A DNA stretch of 64,000 nt from Mycobacterium pseudokansasii (GCF_900566075.1 NZ_UPHU01000001.1:5828325-5892324); one strand, 5' to 3'. Positions 13,236 through 22,628 are shown, counted from the stretch's first letter. Translations and numbers: made by a program. Notes: a model not told the origin generated them from the letters alone.

Positions 13236-14555
13236 ATGTCATTTGTCATCGCGGCGCCGGACATCGTTGCGACGGCGGCATCGGATCTGGCCACCATCGG
13301 CTCGACGATCGGCGCCGCCAACGCGGCCGCGGCCGCGCCCACCACCAACCTGTTGGCTGCCGCCGAGGACGAGGTGTCGGCGGCCATCGCAGCATTTTTC
13401 GGCGCCCACGCCCAGAGCTATCAAACCCTCAGCGCCCAAGCGCAGGCTTTTCATCAGCAATTCGTCCAGGCCATCGGCATGGGCGCGGCGTCCTATGCCA
13501 GCGCCGAGGCCGCCAACGTGTCGCCGCTGCAGCAGCTGCTCAACGCGATCAACGCGCCCATCCAGAACCTCACTGGACGCCCGCTGATCGGCAATGGAAC
13601 CAACGGCGCCCCGGGCACGGGTCAAAACGGCGGTGACGCCGGGTGGCTCATCGGCAACGGCGGAGCCGGCGGATCCGGCGGAATGTCGGTCAGCGGTACC
13701 GGATTGCCCGGCGGCAACGGCGGGGCCGGCGGGCTGCTGTTCGGCACGGGCGGCGCCGGCGGGGCCGGCGGGTTTTCGTCAACCAACGTTGACGGCGGCA
13801 CCGGCGGAACGGGCGGGGCCGGCGGGCTGTTCTTCGGTACCGGCGGCGCCGGCGGTGCGGGCGGCTTCGGCGCGGGTACCGGCGGTATCGGCGGCCAGGG
13901 CGGCTTCCTGTTCGGCGATGGCGGCGTCGGCGGCACCGGCGGGTTGGGCGACACCGGCGGTACCGGTGGCGTCGGGGGAACCGGCGGGCTGTTCGCTACC
14001 GGCGGGGCCGGCGGCACCGGTGGTGGCGGCCCCAACGGCGGGACCGGCGGCGCCGGCGGCACCGCCCTGTTGGTCGGCAACGGCGGAGCCGGCGGCACCG
14101 GTGGCACCACCCCGGAGAACGCCAACGGCGGGGACGGAGGCGCGGGCGGTAACGCGGGCATGTTCGCCGGCAACGGCGGGGCGGGCGGCGACGGCGGCGC
14201 GACCATCGGCGGCGTCACCGGCGCGAATGGCGGCAACGGCGGCAACGGCGGCATGTTCTTCGGCAGCGGCGGCGACGGCGGCAACGGCAGCGTCAGCGGT
14301 CTGGGCAATGGCGGCAACGGCGGTAACGGCGGCAACGCCGGCCTGGTCGGCAACGGTGGCAACGGCGGGGCAGGCGCCGACAGCGAGTTCGACGGCGGCA
14401 ACGGCGGCAACGGCGGCAGCGCGCAGCTGATCGGAAACGGCGGCAATGGCGGCAATGGCGGCGCCAGTGTGGGGGTTGGCAGTAACGGCACCGGCGGCAA
14501 GGCCGGCACCGGCGGAACGCTGATCGGCCTAGACGGACTGAACGGACTGCCCTGA
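13236..14555 (+). CDS. PE_PGRS family protein
   Basis: 439 residues. PE domain at 1-95 ([18 protein letters not shown] ... [28 protein letters not shown]), the linker [20 protein letters not shown], then PGRS repeats up to the common ending [11 protein letters not shown]. The frame is intact, unlike the genes on both sides. An ESX-5-exported, surface-associated protein is expected. It is not at this place in H37Rv as I recall it, so the PE33 remnant upstream and this copy may be alternative products of recombination between PE_PGRS genes. Confidence 0.93.
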   Translation: MSFVIAAPDIVATAASDLATIGSTIGAANAAAAAPTTNLLAAAEDEVSAAIAAFFGAHAQSYQTLSAQAQAFHQQFVQAIGMGAASYASAEAANVSPLQQLLNAINAPIQNLTGRPLIGNGTNGAPGTGQNGGDAGWLIGNGGAGGSGGMSVSGTGLPGGNGGAGGLLFGTGGAGGAGGFSSTNVDGGTGGTGGAGGLFFGTGGAGGAGGFGAGTGGIGGQGGFLFGDGGVGGTGGLGDTGGTGGVGGTGGLFATGGAGGTGGGGPNGGTGGAGGTALLVGNGGAGGTGGTTPENANGGDGGAGGNAGMFAGNGGAGGDGGATIGGVTGANGGNGGNGGMFFGSGGDGGNGSVSGLGNGGNGGNGGNAGLVGNGGNGGAGADSEFDGGNGGNGGSAQLIGNGGNGGNGGASVGVGSNGTGGKAGTGGTLIGLDGLNGLP

Positions 14556-14679
14556 ACGGCGCCGGGCGCCTGGCCAAGACCCATCGTTGGCGCACGTATC
14601 TGCCGTCGCCGCAACAAGATTCCGACGATCAGCGGCTACCCGCCGCGGTATGTGGATGCGCTGTCAGTAGACTGCGCCT

Positions 14680-15717
14680 ATGACCCACGACTGGCTGCTC
14701 GTGGAAACGCTGGGGGACGAACCGGCCGTCGTCGCCCAGGGGCGTCAGCTCAAGAATCTGGTTCCGATCACCACATTCCTGCGCCGCAGTCCCTACCTCT
14801 CGGCCGTCCGCACGGCGATCGCCGAGTCGCTGCAGACCGGTCAGAGCCTCAGCAGCATTACGCCCAAGAGCGATCGTGTCATCTGCACCGAACCCGTTGT
14901 GATGTCGGACGGCCGGGTGCACGGTGTGCAGGTGTGGATCGGTCCCGCGGATGCGGAACCGCCGGAGCGACCTATCGCGGGCCCGCTGAAGTGGGACCTG
15001 ACCCTGGGGGTGGCCACCGACACTCGCGAGTCGCTGATCAACAGTGGCAAGAATCCCGACGTCGAGGTCACCTACGGCAGGGCTTTCGCCGAGGACCTGC
15101 CGTCGCGCGAACTCAGCCCGAACGAAACCAGGGTGCTGGCCATGGTGGTCAAGCCCGAGCCTGGCCAAACATTATGCAGTACTTGGGATCTCACCGATTG
15201 GCAGGGCAACCCCATCAGGTTGGGTTTCACCGCGCGCAGCGCGCTGGAGCCGGGGCCGGACGGCCGCGATCACCTGGTAGCGCGGGCGATGAACTGGCGG
15301 GCCGAACTCAAAGGTCCGCTGGTGCCGGTCGACGACCTGGCGCAGAAGATTCTTGACGGACTCGCGCAGGCAGGGGTCCACCGGGCGCTGGTCGACCTGA
15401 ACACCTGGTCCTTGTTGAAGTGGCTCGACGAGCCGTGCCCGTTCTACGACTGGCGGGCCAACGAGCCCGACAAGTCCCGCGTGCATCCCGACGACCAGGA
15501 GCTCATCGCCGCGATGACAAAGGAATTCGCTAACGGAGCAACCAGTGGCGTGTTGCGGCTTCCGGGGTACGACACCGATTGGGTGCCGGTGCACGTCACG
15601 GTCAACCGGATAGAACTGGAGCCGGAGACCTTCGCCGGACTGATCTCACTGCGGTTGCCCACCGCTGCCGAACTCGCCGACGCCGGATTGCCGACGGCCG
15701 TGCGCGACTCGACCTGA
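14680..15717 (+). CDS. Rv3651-type conserved protein (PAS-like fold)
   Basis: 345 residues, equal to the length recalled for Rv3651. Begins [20 protein letters not shown]; no signal peptide or membrane helix. It has two sensor-like alpha/beta halves separated near residue 190 ([14 protein letters not shown]) and a third segment with [15 protein letters not shown] and [20 protein letters not shown] blocks. The fold is thought to be PAS-related, so ligand sensing is plausible, but no ligand or partner can be read from the sequence. It is flanked by PE_PGRS genes and stands alone. Confidence 0.85.
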   Translation: MTHDWLLVETLGDEPAVVAQGRQLKNLVPITTFLRRSPYLSAVRTAIAESLQTGQSLSSITPKSDRVICTEPVVMSDGRVHGVQVWIGPADAEPPERPIAGPLKWDLTLGVATDTRESLINSGKNPDVEVTYGRAFAEDLPSRELSPNETRVLAMVVKPEPGQTLCSTWDLTDWQGNPIRLGFTARSALEPGPDGRDHLVARAMNWRAELKGPLVPVDDLAQKILDGLAQAGVHRALVDLNTWSLLKWLDEPCPFYDWRANEPDKSRVHPDDQELIAAMTKEFANGATSGVLRLPGYDTDWVPVHVTVNRIELEPETFAGLISLRLPTAAELADAGLPTAVRDST

Positions 15718-15910
15718 CCGTCACGAAGGTGTTGGCGGTCCGGCCTGCACCAGCCCTGGACCACACCGCGCCCGCGTTCGACGCCACTGTGAGCAATTTT
15801 ATGGTTCTTATTGCCAAACGGGAGAACGTCTTTCGTTCTGGACGTCAAAACGATCCGGCCGCGATCCGTGCCCGATACCCTACATTTCGGATCTTCATGG
15901 GAGGCACCGA

Positions 15911-17565
15911 ATGTCGTTCGTGAGTGCGGCTCCGGAGGTGCTCGCGGCGGCCGCGGCCGAGGTGTCGCATCTCGGTTCGTCGCTGCGCGCCGCGAACGCC
16001 GCCGCGGTGGCCCGGACCACTGGGTTGCTGGCCGCAGCCGAGGATGAGGTGTCTGTTGCCGTCGCCGCATTGTTCGGATCGCACGGCGAGACCTATCACG
16101 TGCTGAGCACACAAGCGGCGAAGTTCCATAGCCGGTTTGCCTAAACCTTGTCGGCCGGCCGCGGCGTCCTATGCCGGCGCGGAAGCCGATGCCGGTCAGA
16201 GTCTGCTGAATATCGTCAACTCGCCTGCCCAGGTGCTGTTGGGGCGCCCGCTGTTCGGCAACGGTATCAACGGGGCGCCCGGCACCGGCCAAGACGGCGG
16301 CCCCGGCGGGTTGTTGATCGGCAACGGCGGCTCCGGTGGGTCCGGCGCGCCCGGCCAGCACGGCGGTAACGGCGGAGCCGCCGGGCTGCTCGGCGCCGGC
16401 GGTGCCGGCGGTGTCGGCGGCTTCGGGCTCCCAGGTGGCAACGGAGGGGCTGGCGGAGCCGGCGGAGCTGGAGGGTTGTTCGGCAACGGCGGCAACGGGG
16501 GGACCGGCGGGGGATCGTTGGACGGCAACGGCGGCGCCGGCGGAGCGGGAGGTGCGGCCGGATTACTCGGCTCGGGCGGCAGGGGCGGCGCGGGCGGTGT
16601 GAGCGCTCACCACATCGCCGGTGCCGGCGGTGCCGGTGGAAGCTGGTGGGTCGCTCGGCACCGGCGGAGCCGGCGGTGACGGCGGGCAGGCTGACGACGC
16701 TGTCGGCGGTGCGGGTGGGGCGGGCGGAAACGGCGGAACGTTCTACGGGTCCGGCGGCATGGGCGGTTGGGGTGGCAACGGAGGCCTGGACGGGGGTGTC
16801 GGCGGGACGGGCGGCGCCGCCGGTCTCCTCGGCGACGCCGGCGCTGGCGGTGGCGGCGGAACGGGCCTGGTCAGGGATGGTGGCGTCGGCGGCGCGGGCG
16901 GGGCCGGTGGGCTCGTCGGCGATGGCGGCCTTGGCGGGCATGGCGGCACCGGCGGCACCAATGGTGCAGCCGGTGGGGCGGGCGGTCGAGGGGGTCTGCT
17001 CTACGGCGCCGGCGGGGACGGCGGGGCCGGCGGCAACGGACAGCCCGCCACCGGCGGGGACGGCGGGGCCGGCGGTGCGGCCGGGCTGTTCGGCGCCGGT
17101 GGCCGCGGCGGTGACGGTGGAGTCGGTCACAACAAGGGCGGCCTCGGTGGGGGCGGCGGGATCAGCATGCTCTGCGGCAACGGCGGCAACGGCGGCGACG
17201 GCGGCGCCGCAGGTCTTGACGGCCGCGCAGGTGGATCCGGTGGCAAGGCCGGCATTCTGTTCGGCAACGGCGGAGGCGGCGGAACCGGCGGGTTTGGCGG
17301 CTTCAGCATTCCAGGGCACGGCGGGCCCGGCGGCGTCGGCGGGCAGGCCGGGCTGATCGGCAACGGCGGCAACGGTGGGGCTGGCGGCATTACCTCGGCT
17401 GCCGGGAGCACCGGCGGCAATGGCGGCAACGGCGGTGACGCCCGGCTGATCGGCGACGGCGGTAACGGCGGCAACGCCGGCACAGGCACCACCGCCGGCG
17501 GGCCCGGCACCGGCGGCACCGGCGGACTGCTGCTCGGCCAACGCGGTGTCAACGGGTCCACGTAG
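15911..17565 (+). pseudogene. PE_PGRS60: Broken PE_PGRS gene (PE_PGRS60/61 locus)
   Basis: A single ancestral PE_PGRS gene in three reading frames. The PE frame starts [18 protein letters not shown] at 15911 and meets a TAA at 16142-16144, where relatives have a Gln codon (FAQTLSAG), so a C-to-T change explains it. A single extra C near 16159-16160 then shifts the frame, so [10 protein letters not shown] continues in the next frame. A single extra A near 16640-16641 causes the second shift, after which PGRS runs to VNGST at 17565. H37Rv splits the same locus into two annotated genes (Rv3652, Rv3653). A short 77-residue PE peptide could still be made. Confidence 0.88.
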
Positions 17566-17692
17566 GGTCTAAGTAGGGCCTAGTAGTCGGGCCGTATTCG
17601 GCTCCCACCCGATCGGCCCGGCGGCTTACGGTGCAGAGAATCTCACCGAAGTTGCCGACGGACGCGTTCCCGGGGCTTGCGCTTAGCCTGAG

Positions 17693-18265
17693 TTACGCGA
17701 AGCCCCATTCATCATTTCCGTCGGATTGTTCCGGGCGATCGTGTTGGTAGCGGGTCGCAAACGCTTCAGCTTCTGCTGCTGCTGCTTGCTCTGGCGTCGG
17801 CAAATTCCACAAAGTACTAACGGATTCCCGTAACTGTGCAGCGCGCTGGCCATCCCCGTCGGCCAGCTGGGCCATCCTGTCGAGGATAAACGTGTATTGA
17901 GCGGCTTGCGCCTTCTGTCGAGCCAGGTTGGCGATCATGAGGATCTCCGAGGCGAGCCGCGTTTCACTCATGGACGCCACCCTGGTTGACAGCTGGATAT
18001 CGTCAACCCGGCCGTCCATCAAGGCCGACACCGATATGGTTCGTTCCGGATTTGTCACGATGAAGGTGGCGATATCTTCCTGCACGACATCCTCGGCCCG
18101 ACCGTGCGCGTCGTTCACGTTGGTTCTGCGGTCTGGGGACGCCGTCGACGGGAAGCCAACGGTCGGGTCAAAAGTCGGATGCGCAACCCCATAGGCCCCA
18201 GGGTCGTCGCCGCCGCCGTCCACGGTGTCGAAATCATCGTCAAAGTCGTTCTTGCACAAGTCCAC
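17693..18265 (-). CDS. EspD-like protein of a second espACD-type cluster
   Basis: 190 residues from GTG at 18265 (GAAAGG upstream); a TTG 6 codons earlier is possible. It closely resembles ESX-1 EspD: an acidic N-terminus (NDFDDDFDTVDGGGDDPGAYG), then the conserved block VTNPERTISVSALMDGR, ARQKAQAAQYTFILDRMAQL and a tail with LPTPEQAAAAEAEAFATRY. EspD stabilises EspA and EspC in the cell and is itself exported. It lies last in an espA-espC-espD order, the order of the ESX-1 operon. It differs in sequence from H37Rv EspD, so it is a paralogue. Confidence 0.88.
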   Translation of the reverse strand: MDLCKNDFDDDFDTVDGGGDDPGAYGVAHPTFDPTVGFPSTASPDRRTNVNDAHGRAEDVVQEDIATFIVTNPERTISVSALMDGRVDDIQLSTRVASMSETRLASEILMIANLARQKAQAAQYTFILDRMAQLADGDGQRAAQLRESVSTLWNLPTPEQAAAAEAEAFATRYQHDRPEQSDGNDEWGFA

Positions 18266-18389
18266 TCTGGTACGCCTTTCCAACGGCCCGCCAATCAGCC
18301 GTAGTGGGGATTGCAGGCAGGTGTCGATGAGCCCGAATCGGTGTCCTGTTTCAGGGAAAATGAGGGCGCCGGCGGCGCAAGGAATTTGG

Positions 18390-18701
18390 TCAGAAAGTCA
18401 ACGACTCGATGGCTTGACGCCAGGTTTCATCGGCATCCAGGTATGCGCGCGCAGCAGTTCGCAGATTCTTGGCCAGCGCGATACCAGCAGCGTGCAAGGA
18501 CGAGCCGAAGGCGTTGTGCGCACTCTCATACATCTTCAACGTGTCGTTGAACTGCTTGCAATACGATCCGTGGCTGATCGCCACTGACTCTGCTAGTCCA
18601 GTGGTAGCGGCGACTCCCGAGGACGCACTTGCTGCCGCGTTGTGTTGATGCGACGCGAGAACATCGAGCAACTCGGGCTGGACTTTGAGAATGTTCGTCA
18701 T
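18390..18701 (-). CDS. EspC-like type VII secretion substrate
   Basis: 103 residues, the same length as Esp[21 protein letters not shown] opens a helix-turn-helix WXG100-like hairpin; [13 protein letters not shown] and [12 protein letters not shown] match EspC positions. The C-terminal Tyr-x-x-x-Asp export motif is present as YLDADETW. EspC is co-secreted with EspA by ESX-1 and can form surface filaments. It lies between the espA-like and espD-like genes with about 75- and 125-base gaps, consistent with one transcript. Confidence 0.9.
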   Translation of the reverse strand: MTNILKVQPELLDVLASHQHNAAASASSGVAATTGLAESVAISHGSYCKQFNDTLKMYESAHNAFGSSLHAAGIALAKNLRTAARAYLDADETWRQAIESLTF

Positions 18702-18775
18702 CGATCACGCACCCTTCGCTTGCCGTTGCGCAAATATGCGCTAGTTGTCAATCAGGATTTCGCTTCCTAATGGCG

Positions 18776-19948
18776 TTAAACGACGCGTCGCGCCGACACC
18801 AGTTGACCACCGCCGACTCCTGCTTCGACTGGCGCGCGCTCCTCACCGTCTGTGCCGGCCGCCGCGCCTTCCGCGTACTTCTTCCCCGGCGCGCCTTTCG
18901 CCGACCCCGCAGCGGGATGCATGCCGCCCATACCCTGGGGGCCCTGCGCAGCGGGCGGTTGCTGCTGAGCGCCGAGTTGCTCCGAAAGCGGCTTGGCCGG
19001 GGCGTCATCGTGGGGACGCACCTCCTGCCGATCGGCGGCCGAACGCAGGTGAGCGACGTTGGCTAAGCCCCCGAGCCCGTTGGGCAAGCCCCCTAGGCTG
19101 GAACCAACCCCGGGCAGACCAGGCAATCCTGCACTCGCCAAGCTGTCCAAGCTGGCTAAACCAGCGGATCCGGATGCCGTCGGCGAGCTGAAGAAGCCAG
19201 TGAGCTGGGACAAGCCGCCGCTCATTCCTTCAAGACCAGGCACGCCCACGAAGAACGATTCCAGCGTCGACCCCCACTTCGACAACAGTGCGTACGCCCA
19301 CTGCGCCAGGTCGCCCAAAAGGTTCTCGAGGAAGCCGATCGGGTTCGTGATGAAGTCCCATACATCCACCAGGATGTCGTCGATGACGTCCACCACATCC
19401 GACACGATGTCCACCACTACAGAAGCCAACAGGCTCGCCAACTTGGCTAGCAGGCCAAGAAGCTGAGCCGTATGAATCAGCGTCTCAATTGTCAAATAGG
19501 CGAGTGCACCACCCACCACGGCCATCCCCGCAGCGCAAATCGGCGCCTGGAAGGCGGCCGACATCGCCCACCCGACAAGCGGGATGTAGGTCAGGTCCAC
19601 CGCCACCGGACGCACGAACTCAAGGCCCTTCCGCACCCCGGCCAGTACGTCGCGGGTCTTCTCGACCGCGTTGGCCTGGTCCGCGATCAACTGCTGAAGC
19701 TCACGGTCCAGTTCCGCTAGCTGCTGGAAGAAATTCAGCTGATCCTTATTCTTGCCCGCGTAGTTCTCGGCGGCCGAACCTTGCCAGCTGTCACCCGGAA
19801 ACGCCGACCCCAAATCATCAAGGGCCTTTGCAAAGAACGATAGCGCGGCGTTGATTATGCCGCCATCGTCGGGAACGCCAATCCCAAGAAGGACGTACAT
19901 ACCGTCGATGAAACCGATTGTTGGATCAATGATGAAGGCTCTGCTCAT
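18776..19948 (-). CDS. EspA-like ESX-1 substrate
   Basis: 390 residues (EspA has 392). MSRAFIIDPTIGFIDGMY starts a helical hairpin with the Trp-x-Gly turn in FPGDSWQGSAAENY; GLEFVRPVAVDLTYIP and the hydrophobic stretch ICAAGMAVVGGALAYLT with its Cys (the EspA disulfide position) are kept. A low-complexity Gly/Pro tail precedes the conserved EGAAAGTDGEERAPVEA near the C-terminus. By recollection it is similar but clearly not identical to H37Rv EspA, and it sits far from Rv3616c, so it is a second copy. It is expected to be exported and to be needed for, or compete in, ESX-1 secretion. Confidence 0.9.
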   Translation of the reverse strand: MSRAFIIDPTIGFIDGMYVLLGIGVPDDGGIINAALSFFAKALDDLGSAFPGDSWQGSAAENYAGKNKDQLNFFQQLAELDRELQQLIADQANAVEKTRDVLAGVRKGLEFVRPVAVDLTYIPLVGWAMSAAFQAPICAAGMAVVGGALAYLTIETLIHTAQLLGLLAKLASLLASVVVDIVSDVVDVIDDILVDVWDFITNPIGFLENLLGDLAQWAYALLSKWGSTLESFFVGVPGLEGMSGGLSQLTGFFSSPTASGSAGLASLDSLASAGLPGLPGVGSSLGGLPNGLGGLANVAHLRSAADRQEVRPHDDAPAKPLSEQLGAQQQPPAAQGPQGMGGMHPAAGSAKGAPGKKYAEGAAAGTDGEERAPVEAGVGGGQLVSARRVV

Positions 19949-21027
19949 GTCTGGTACCCGTCCGATCTTCGTCGATTTCCGATCGATTGGCCAGCTGGGC
20001 TATAGCGCCCAGTACGTCTGCCAGTTATATACCTGTGATCGAGACCACGTGTCAACGGTCATTATTGTTCATAATGCGTTAACCAAGCTCTACTTTCCGC
20101 CATCACAGCCGGGCACCGACGCCCGCCCTCGTCGGTGGGTGACACCGGGCAGTGGTCTCGCAGGCGGCCCGCGCTCGGAGCGGTGCCTCGCGATCTGTCT
20201 CGGTGGTCGCCAAATCCGTTACACCAGAGTGGAAATGGAATGTCGTTCGGGTTGGCAGCGACGGGCCCACGGCCGGTCTGCGTTCGCGGCAAAGCGCTCG
20301 TGGCGCTCGGGTGGCTATGCGGCGAAGCTAATCTGTTAACGCAACTAACTGGTCTACATATTTCAGCTGCGAGTGGATGCCAGACGGGACTCATCTCGAT
20401 CTTTTCGACTTAGCCGACTCGGCGCCTAATACTATTGGGCAGAGATTCGACAGTGAATAGTTACGGTCGCGCAGAATCTTATTTATCTCCACAGTTAGCC
20501 CCTGCCGGGCGACGCTTGAAAAGCGGCAAATCCCGTTATTTCTCTCTCAGAAACTTATCGGGTGCGCCCGACTCTTATCCGCCCGCTGCCGTGGTGCGGC
20601 ATGCACGCCTAGCATTCGGTGAGTACGCGGTTGACCAGCGACGATTGCAACCCCTGACCCGAGGAGGCGGGCGCTTCCGGTGGCGTCACCTGGTCCCGTT
20701 GCCACCCAGGCCGGCCGCGTACCCAACGCATCAAGATCAAATCGACGATTGCAAACGCATTCTGCTAGCAATTGTTTCCATAGGAGGGCTGGATCTGTGC
20801 AGCATGTCCCAAGACTTCGCTTGAGTAGTCGAAGCGGGCGAAGGATTTAAGACGTTGCCGGACGTGCAACGTGAAACGTCGGCTCGAGGTCGGAAACGAC
20901 CAGCCACGCCCCGGGTGGACGGGCGATGTTGCGGTTGATCCGTTGCACATGGGCAACGCCCATGTTGAGCAATGATCGTGACAAGTGGGCGCATCTTCTC
21001 GAGGATGATCATCACGGAATCGGGAAC
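19949..21027 (-). promoter_or_regulatory. Long upstream region of the espA-like gene
   Basis: About 1.08 kb with no convincing gene; short frames here have poor starts and codon use. It is AT-richer than its surroundings near 20030-20080, with the palindrome CATTAT-TGTTC-ATAATG at 20060-20076. The H37Rv espACD operon also has more than 1 kb of upstream DNA that binds EspR and other nucleoid regulators. The same design is inferred here. Confidence 0.45.
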
Positions 21028-21339
21028 TCACTGCGTGTCGGCCGGCCCCGCCCTTGCGGCGGCCCGCGCCACGCCGGCGAAAGCTACCGGAACCTCGACG
21101 GTGACCACCACATCGAGGTCCCGTACCACACAGGCGGCATCGCCCACCCCCATCGCCTGCGCCACGGCCGTTGCCCGCGCGCAGGCCGCCGGGCCACCAT
21201 CAGGTACCCGCACGGCCGCGGCCAGCGCGGCCAGATCGGCGGCCGCCTGCGCGCGATGCCGAGCCACCGCTACCGAGCCCAGATAGGAACCCGCCCAGGC
21301 GACCCACAGCAACACGCCCACCATCGCGACCGCGAGCAC
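21028..21339 (-). CDS. TadE-like secretion-neighbourhood protein (Rv3654c type)
   Basis: 103 residues from GTG at 21339. The in-frame residues before it (RDDGGSAT) also match the family, so the true start could be slightly upstream. There is one N-terminal hydrophobic helix (VLAVAMVGVLLWVAWAGSYLG) followed by VARHRAQAAADLAALAAA, the hallmark of the small TadE-like proteins found at the end of actinobacterial tad loci. It is probably a minor pseudopilin or pilus assembly protein. The Rv3655c-type stop lies 16 bases upstream. Confidence 0.8.
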   Translation of the reverse strand: MLAVAMVGVLLWVAWAGSYLGSVAVARHRAQAAADLAALAAAVRVPDGGPAACARATAVAQAMGVGDAACVVRDLDVVVTVEVPVAFAGVARAAARAGPADTQ

Positions 21340-21355
21340 TGTCGCCGAGCCACCG

Positions 21356-21628
21356 TCATCGCGGCTCCGCAGTCGCCACCGCCTCAGCCGCAATATCCAA
21401 GGTAGGCAATAGCTTTGACCGAGCGACAACCGAAGCGACAAGGAACTCGCCGTCCCGGCGCAGCTCGATCTGCGCAGCCGGCGGAGCGATTCGCCGAGCA
21501 ACGTCGACAGCCGAACGTTGGTCCCCGCGCGCGGCCAGTCGAGCGGCCTCGCGGGCGGCGTCGATACAGCGCAACTGCATGGACACCGCCGTGAGACCGG
21601 CCATGCACAGCACCAGCACCACGACCAA
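21356..21628 (-). CDS. TadE-like minor pseudopilin (Rv3655c type), 5' end uncertain
   Basis: 90 residues if read from TTG at 21628. The same frame upstream contains SSAGSSTVEAALAIATL, a prepilin-type segment (Gly before STVEAA) that belongs to the protein, so the real start should lie before about 21690. No ATG, GTG or TTG is found there in frame. Either a rare start, coupling from the upstream pilin gene, or a small indel is involved. A Cys in the hydrophobic helix and the MQLRCIDAAREAARLAARGD block are typical of TadE proteins. The upstream pilin gene is interrupted, so coupling may be lost in this strain. Confidence 0.72.
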   Translation of the reverse strand: MVVVLVLCMAGLTAVSMQLRCIDAAREAARLAARGDQRSAVDVARRIAPPAAQIELRRDGEFLVASVVARSKLLPTLDIAAEAVATAEPR

Positions 21629-21678
21629 GGTGGCGATGGCCAGAGCCGCTTCGACCGTGCTCGACCCGGCACTCGACG

Positions 21679-21807
21679 CTAAGCCTTGGTGCTCAGCGCG
21701 CGACCGATGATGTGGTTCAGCGCCGACACCACCGAGTCGCCGGTGACAACGGTGTAGAGGATCGCGCCGAATGCCGCCGCGGCGATGGTCCCGATGGCAT
21801 ACTCGAC
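21679..21807 (-). pseudogene. 3' half of the flp pilin gene (Rv3656c type), cut off by the prophage
   Basis: In frame from the att core to TAG at 21679-21681: EYAIGTIAAAAFGAILYTVV then GDSVVSALNHIIGRALSTKA. This is the hydrophobic helix and C-terminus of a Flp-type pilin. Upstream, on the prophage side, the frame meets TAA within five codons, so no fusion start exists. Joined to the fragment at 32354-32455 it gives a pilin of about 67 residues, matching Rv3656c (68). Confidence 0.9.
21803..21807. other. attL crossover core
   Basis: TCGAC at 21803-21807, within host ATAC-TCGAC-prophage. The same five bases recur at 32376-32380. Left flanks differ at the next base (C here, T at the right end), so the crossover lies inside or right of these five bases. 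A very short core is normal for large serine integrases. Confidence 0.75.
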
Positions 21808-22386
21808 ACAGTCAGATTAGCACCCAGCTCACAGACCCCGCAAAGGGATGGGACCGAGATCACAGCCGGGATCGGTCCGATTTCCGGGATTTGCTCCTTA
21901 AGGGTGGGAGCGCACCGAAAGATTGTAAAACAAACTGGCGGTCTGTCGACCACCGATGTCGACAGTACGCGCACCGCGCGATTTCTGTCAACCCCGAGGA
22001 TGCCCAAGGCATCCGAAGGGTCGGACCTCGGCTCTCGCCGAGTCCTCCCACGAACTTGCTCCGCGTCCTTCCCACCTTCCGGGGCGCGTCGAGCGGGAAG
22101 GGTCGCGAGCGAGACCCTTTCAAGGCTCCCGGGCGGTTTCCCTCGGCCCGCCGGGGCCACAAGCTTTCGAGTACTTCAGCGCGGTGTTTTTCTTTTGGCA
22201 TCTCCTATTCCGCCGCGCTGAGGATGGGCGGCTGGTAACCGCCCCGGAGGCAGCAGCGCTTGAGTGGCCGCTGGCTGCCTAGGAACGGGAGGGGTCCCGT
22301 TCCGCCTTGTGGTTGAGCCCCCGGCCGTACTTGCAGCGGCCGGGCGCTCCCCCCTTTCCGAGGAATGACTACACCGTTTCCAGATC
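21808..22386. other. Left end of the prophage, no supported gene
   Basis: About 580 bases without a credible gene. It contains a segment (21987-22032) resembling the start of the cargo gene at the other end (31990-32033). Hairpins are GGAACGGGA-GGGG-TCCCGTTCC (22282-22303) and CCCGGCCG/CGGCCGGG (22320-22344). These could be terminators or packaging and att-arm elements; none can be assigned. Confidence 0.5.
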
Positions 22387-22432
22387 GCGGCGTCAGCGGC
22401 GCCGCACCGTCGATCGGCCGTCAGTGGCGGCC
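22387..22432 (+). promoter_or_regulatory. Two TCAGYGG-loop hairpins before the first prophage gene
   Basis: GCGGCG-TCAGCGG-CGCCGC (22387-22405) and GGCCG-TCAGTGG-CGGCC (22416-22432), just upstream of the ATG at 22451. The same loop occurs in the capsid leader and before the small-terminase-like gene. Confidence 0.6.
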
Positions 22433-22450
22433 GGGAAGTAGAGAACCGAA

Positions 22451-22603
22451 ATGCCAAGGCCCCGTTGTGACAAGCCTGGTCACACCCACCGCGACCCGCG
22501 CGGACGCTGCGCCACGTGCCAGCGCCAGTTTCGCCGCGACTACGCGGCGGGCTGCAGAGCCGCCTACCGGCAGCTCCGCGAGCGGACCGCGCTAGCGGTC
22601 TGA
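22451..22603 (+). CDS. Small zinc-ribbon-like protein (50 residues)
   Basis: MPRPRCDKPGHTHRDPRGRC continues ATCQRQFRRDYAAGCRAAYR and ends at TGA 22601-22603. Cys6 and His11, then Cys20-x-x-Cys23, give a compact zinc-finger pattern like those in small actinophage proteins. GGAAG lies about 17 bases before the ATG and GAGA is closer. Codon third positions are G/C rich, as in its neighbours. Role unknown; possibly DNA or RNA binding. Confidence 0.55.
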   Translation: MPRPRCDKPGHTHRDPRGRCATCQRQFRRDYAAGCRAAYRQLRERTALAV

Positions 22604-22628
22604 GAACTTCCCCGCAACCGGCGGGGAT

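Noticed and set aside
13620..14540. Possible CRISPR-like regular repeats
   Set aside because: These are PGRS triplet repeats within a coding frame; no constant repeat with unique spacers.
20435..20824. 129-codon frame upstream of the espA-like gene
   Set aside because: No ribosome site, mixed codon use, no domain; lies in the long regulatory gap.
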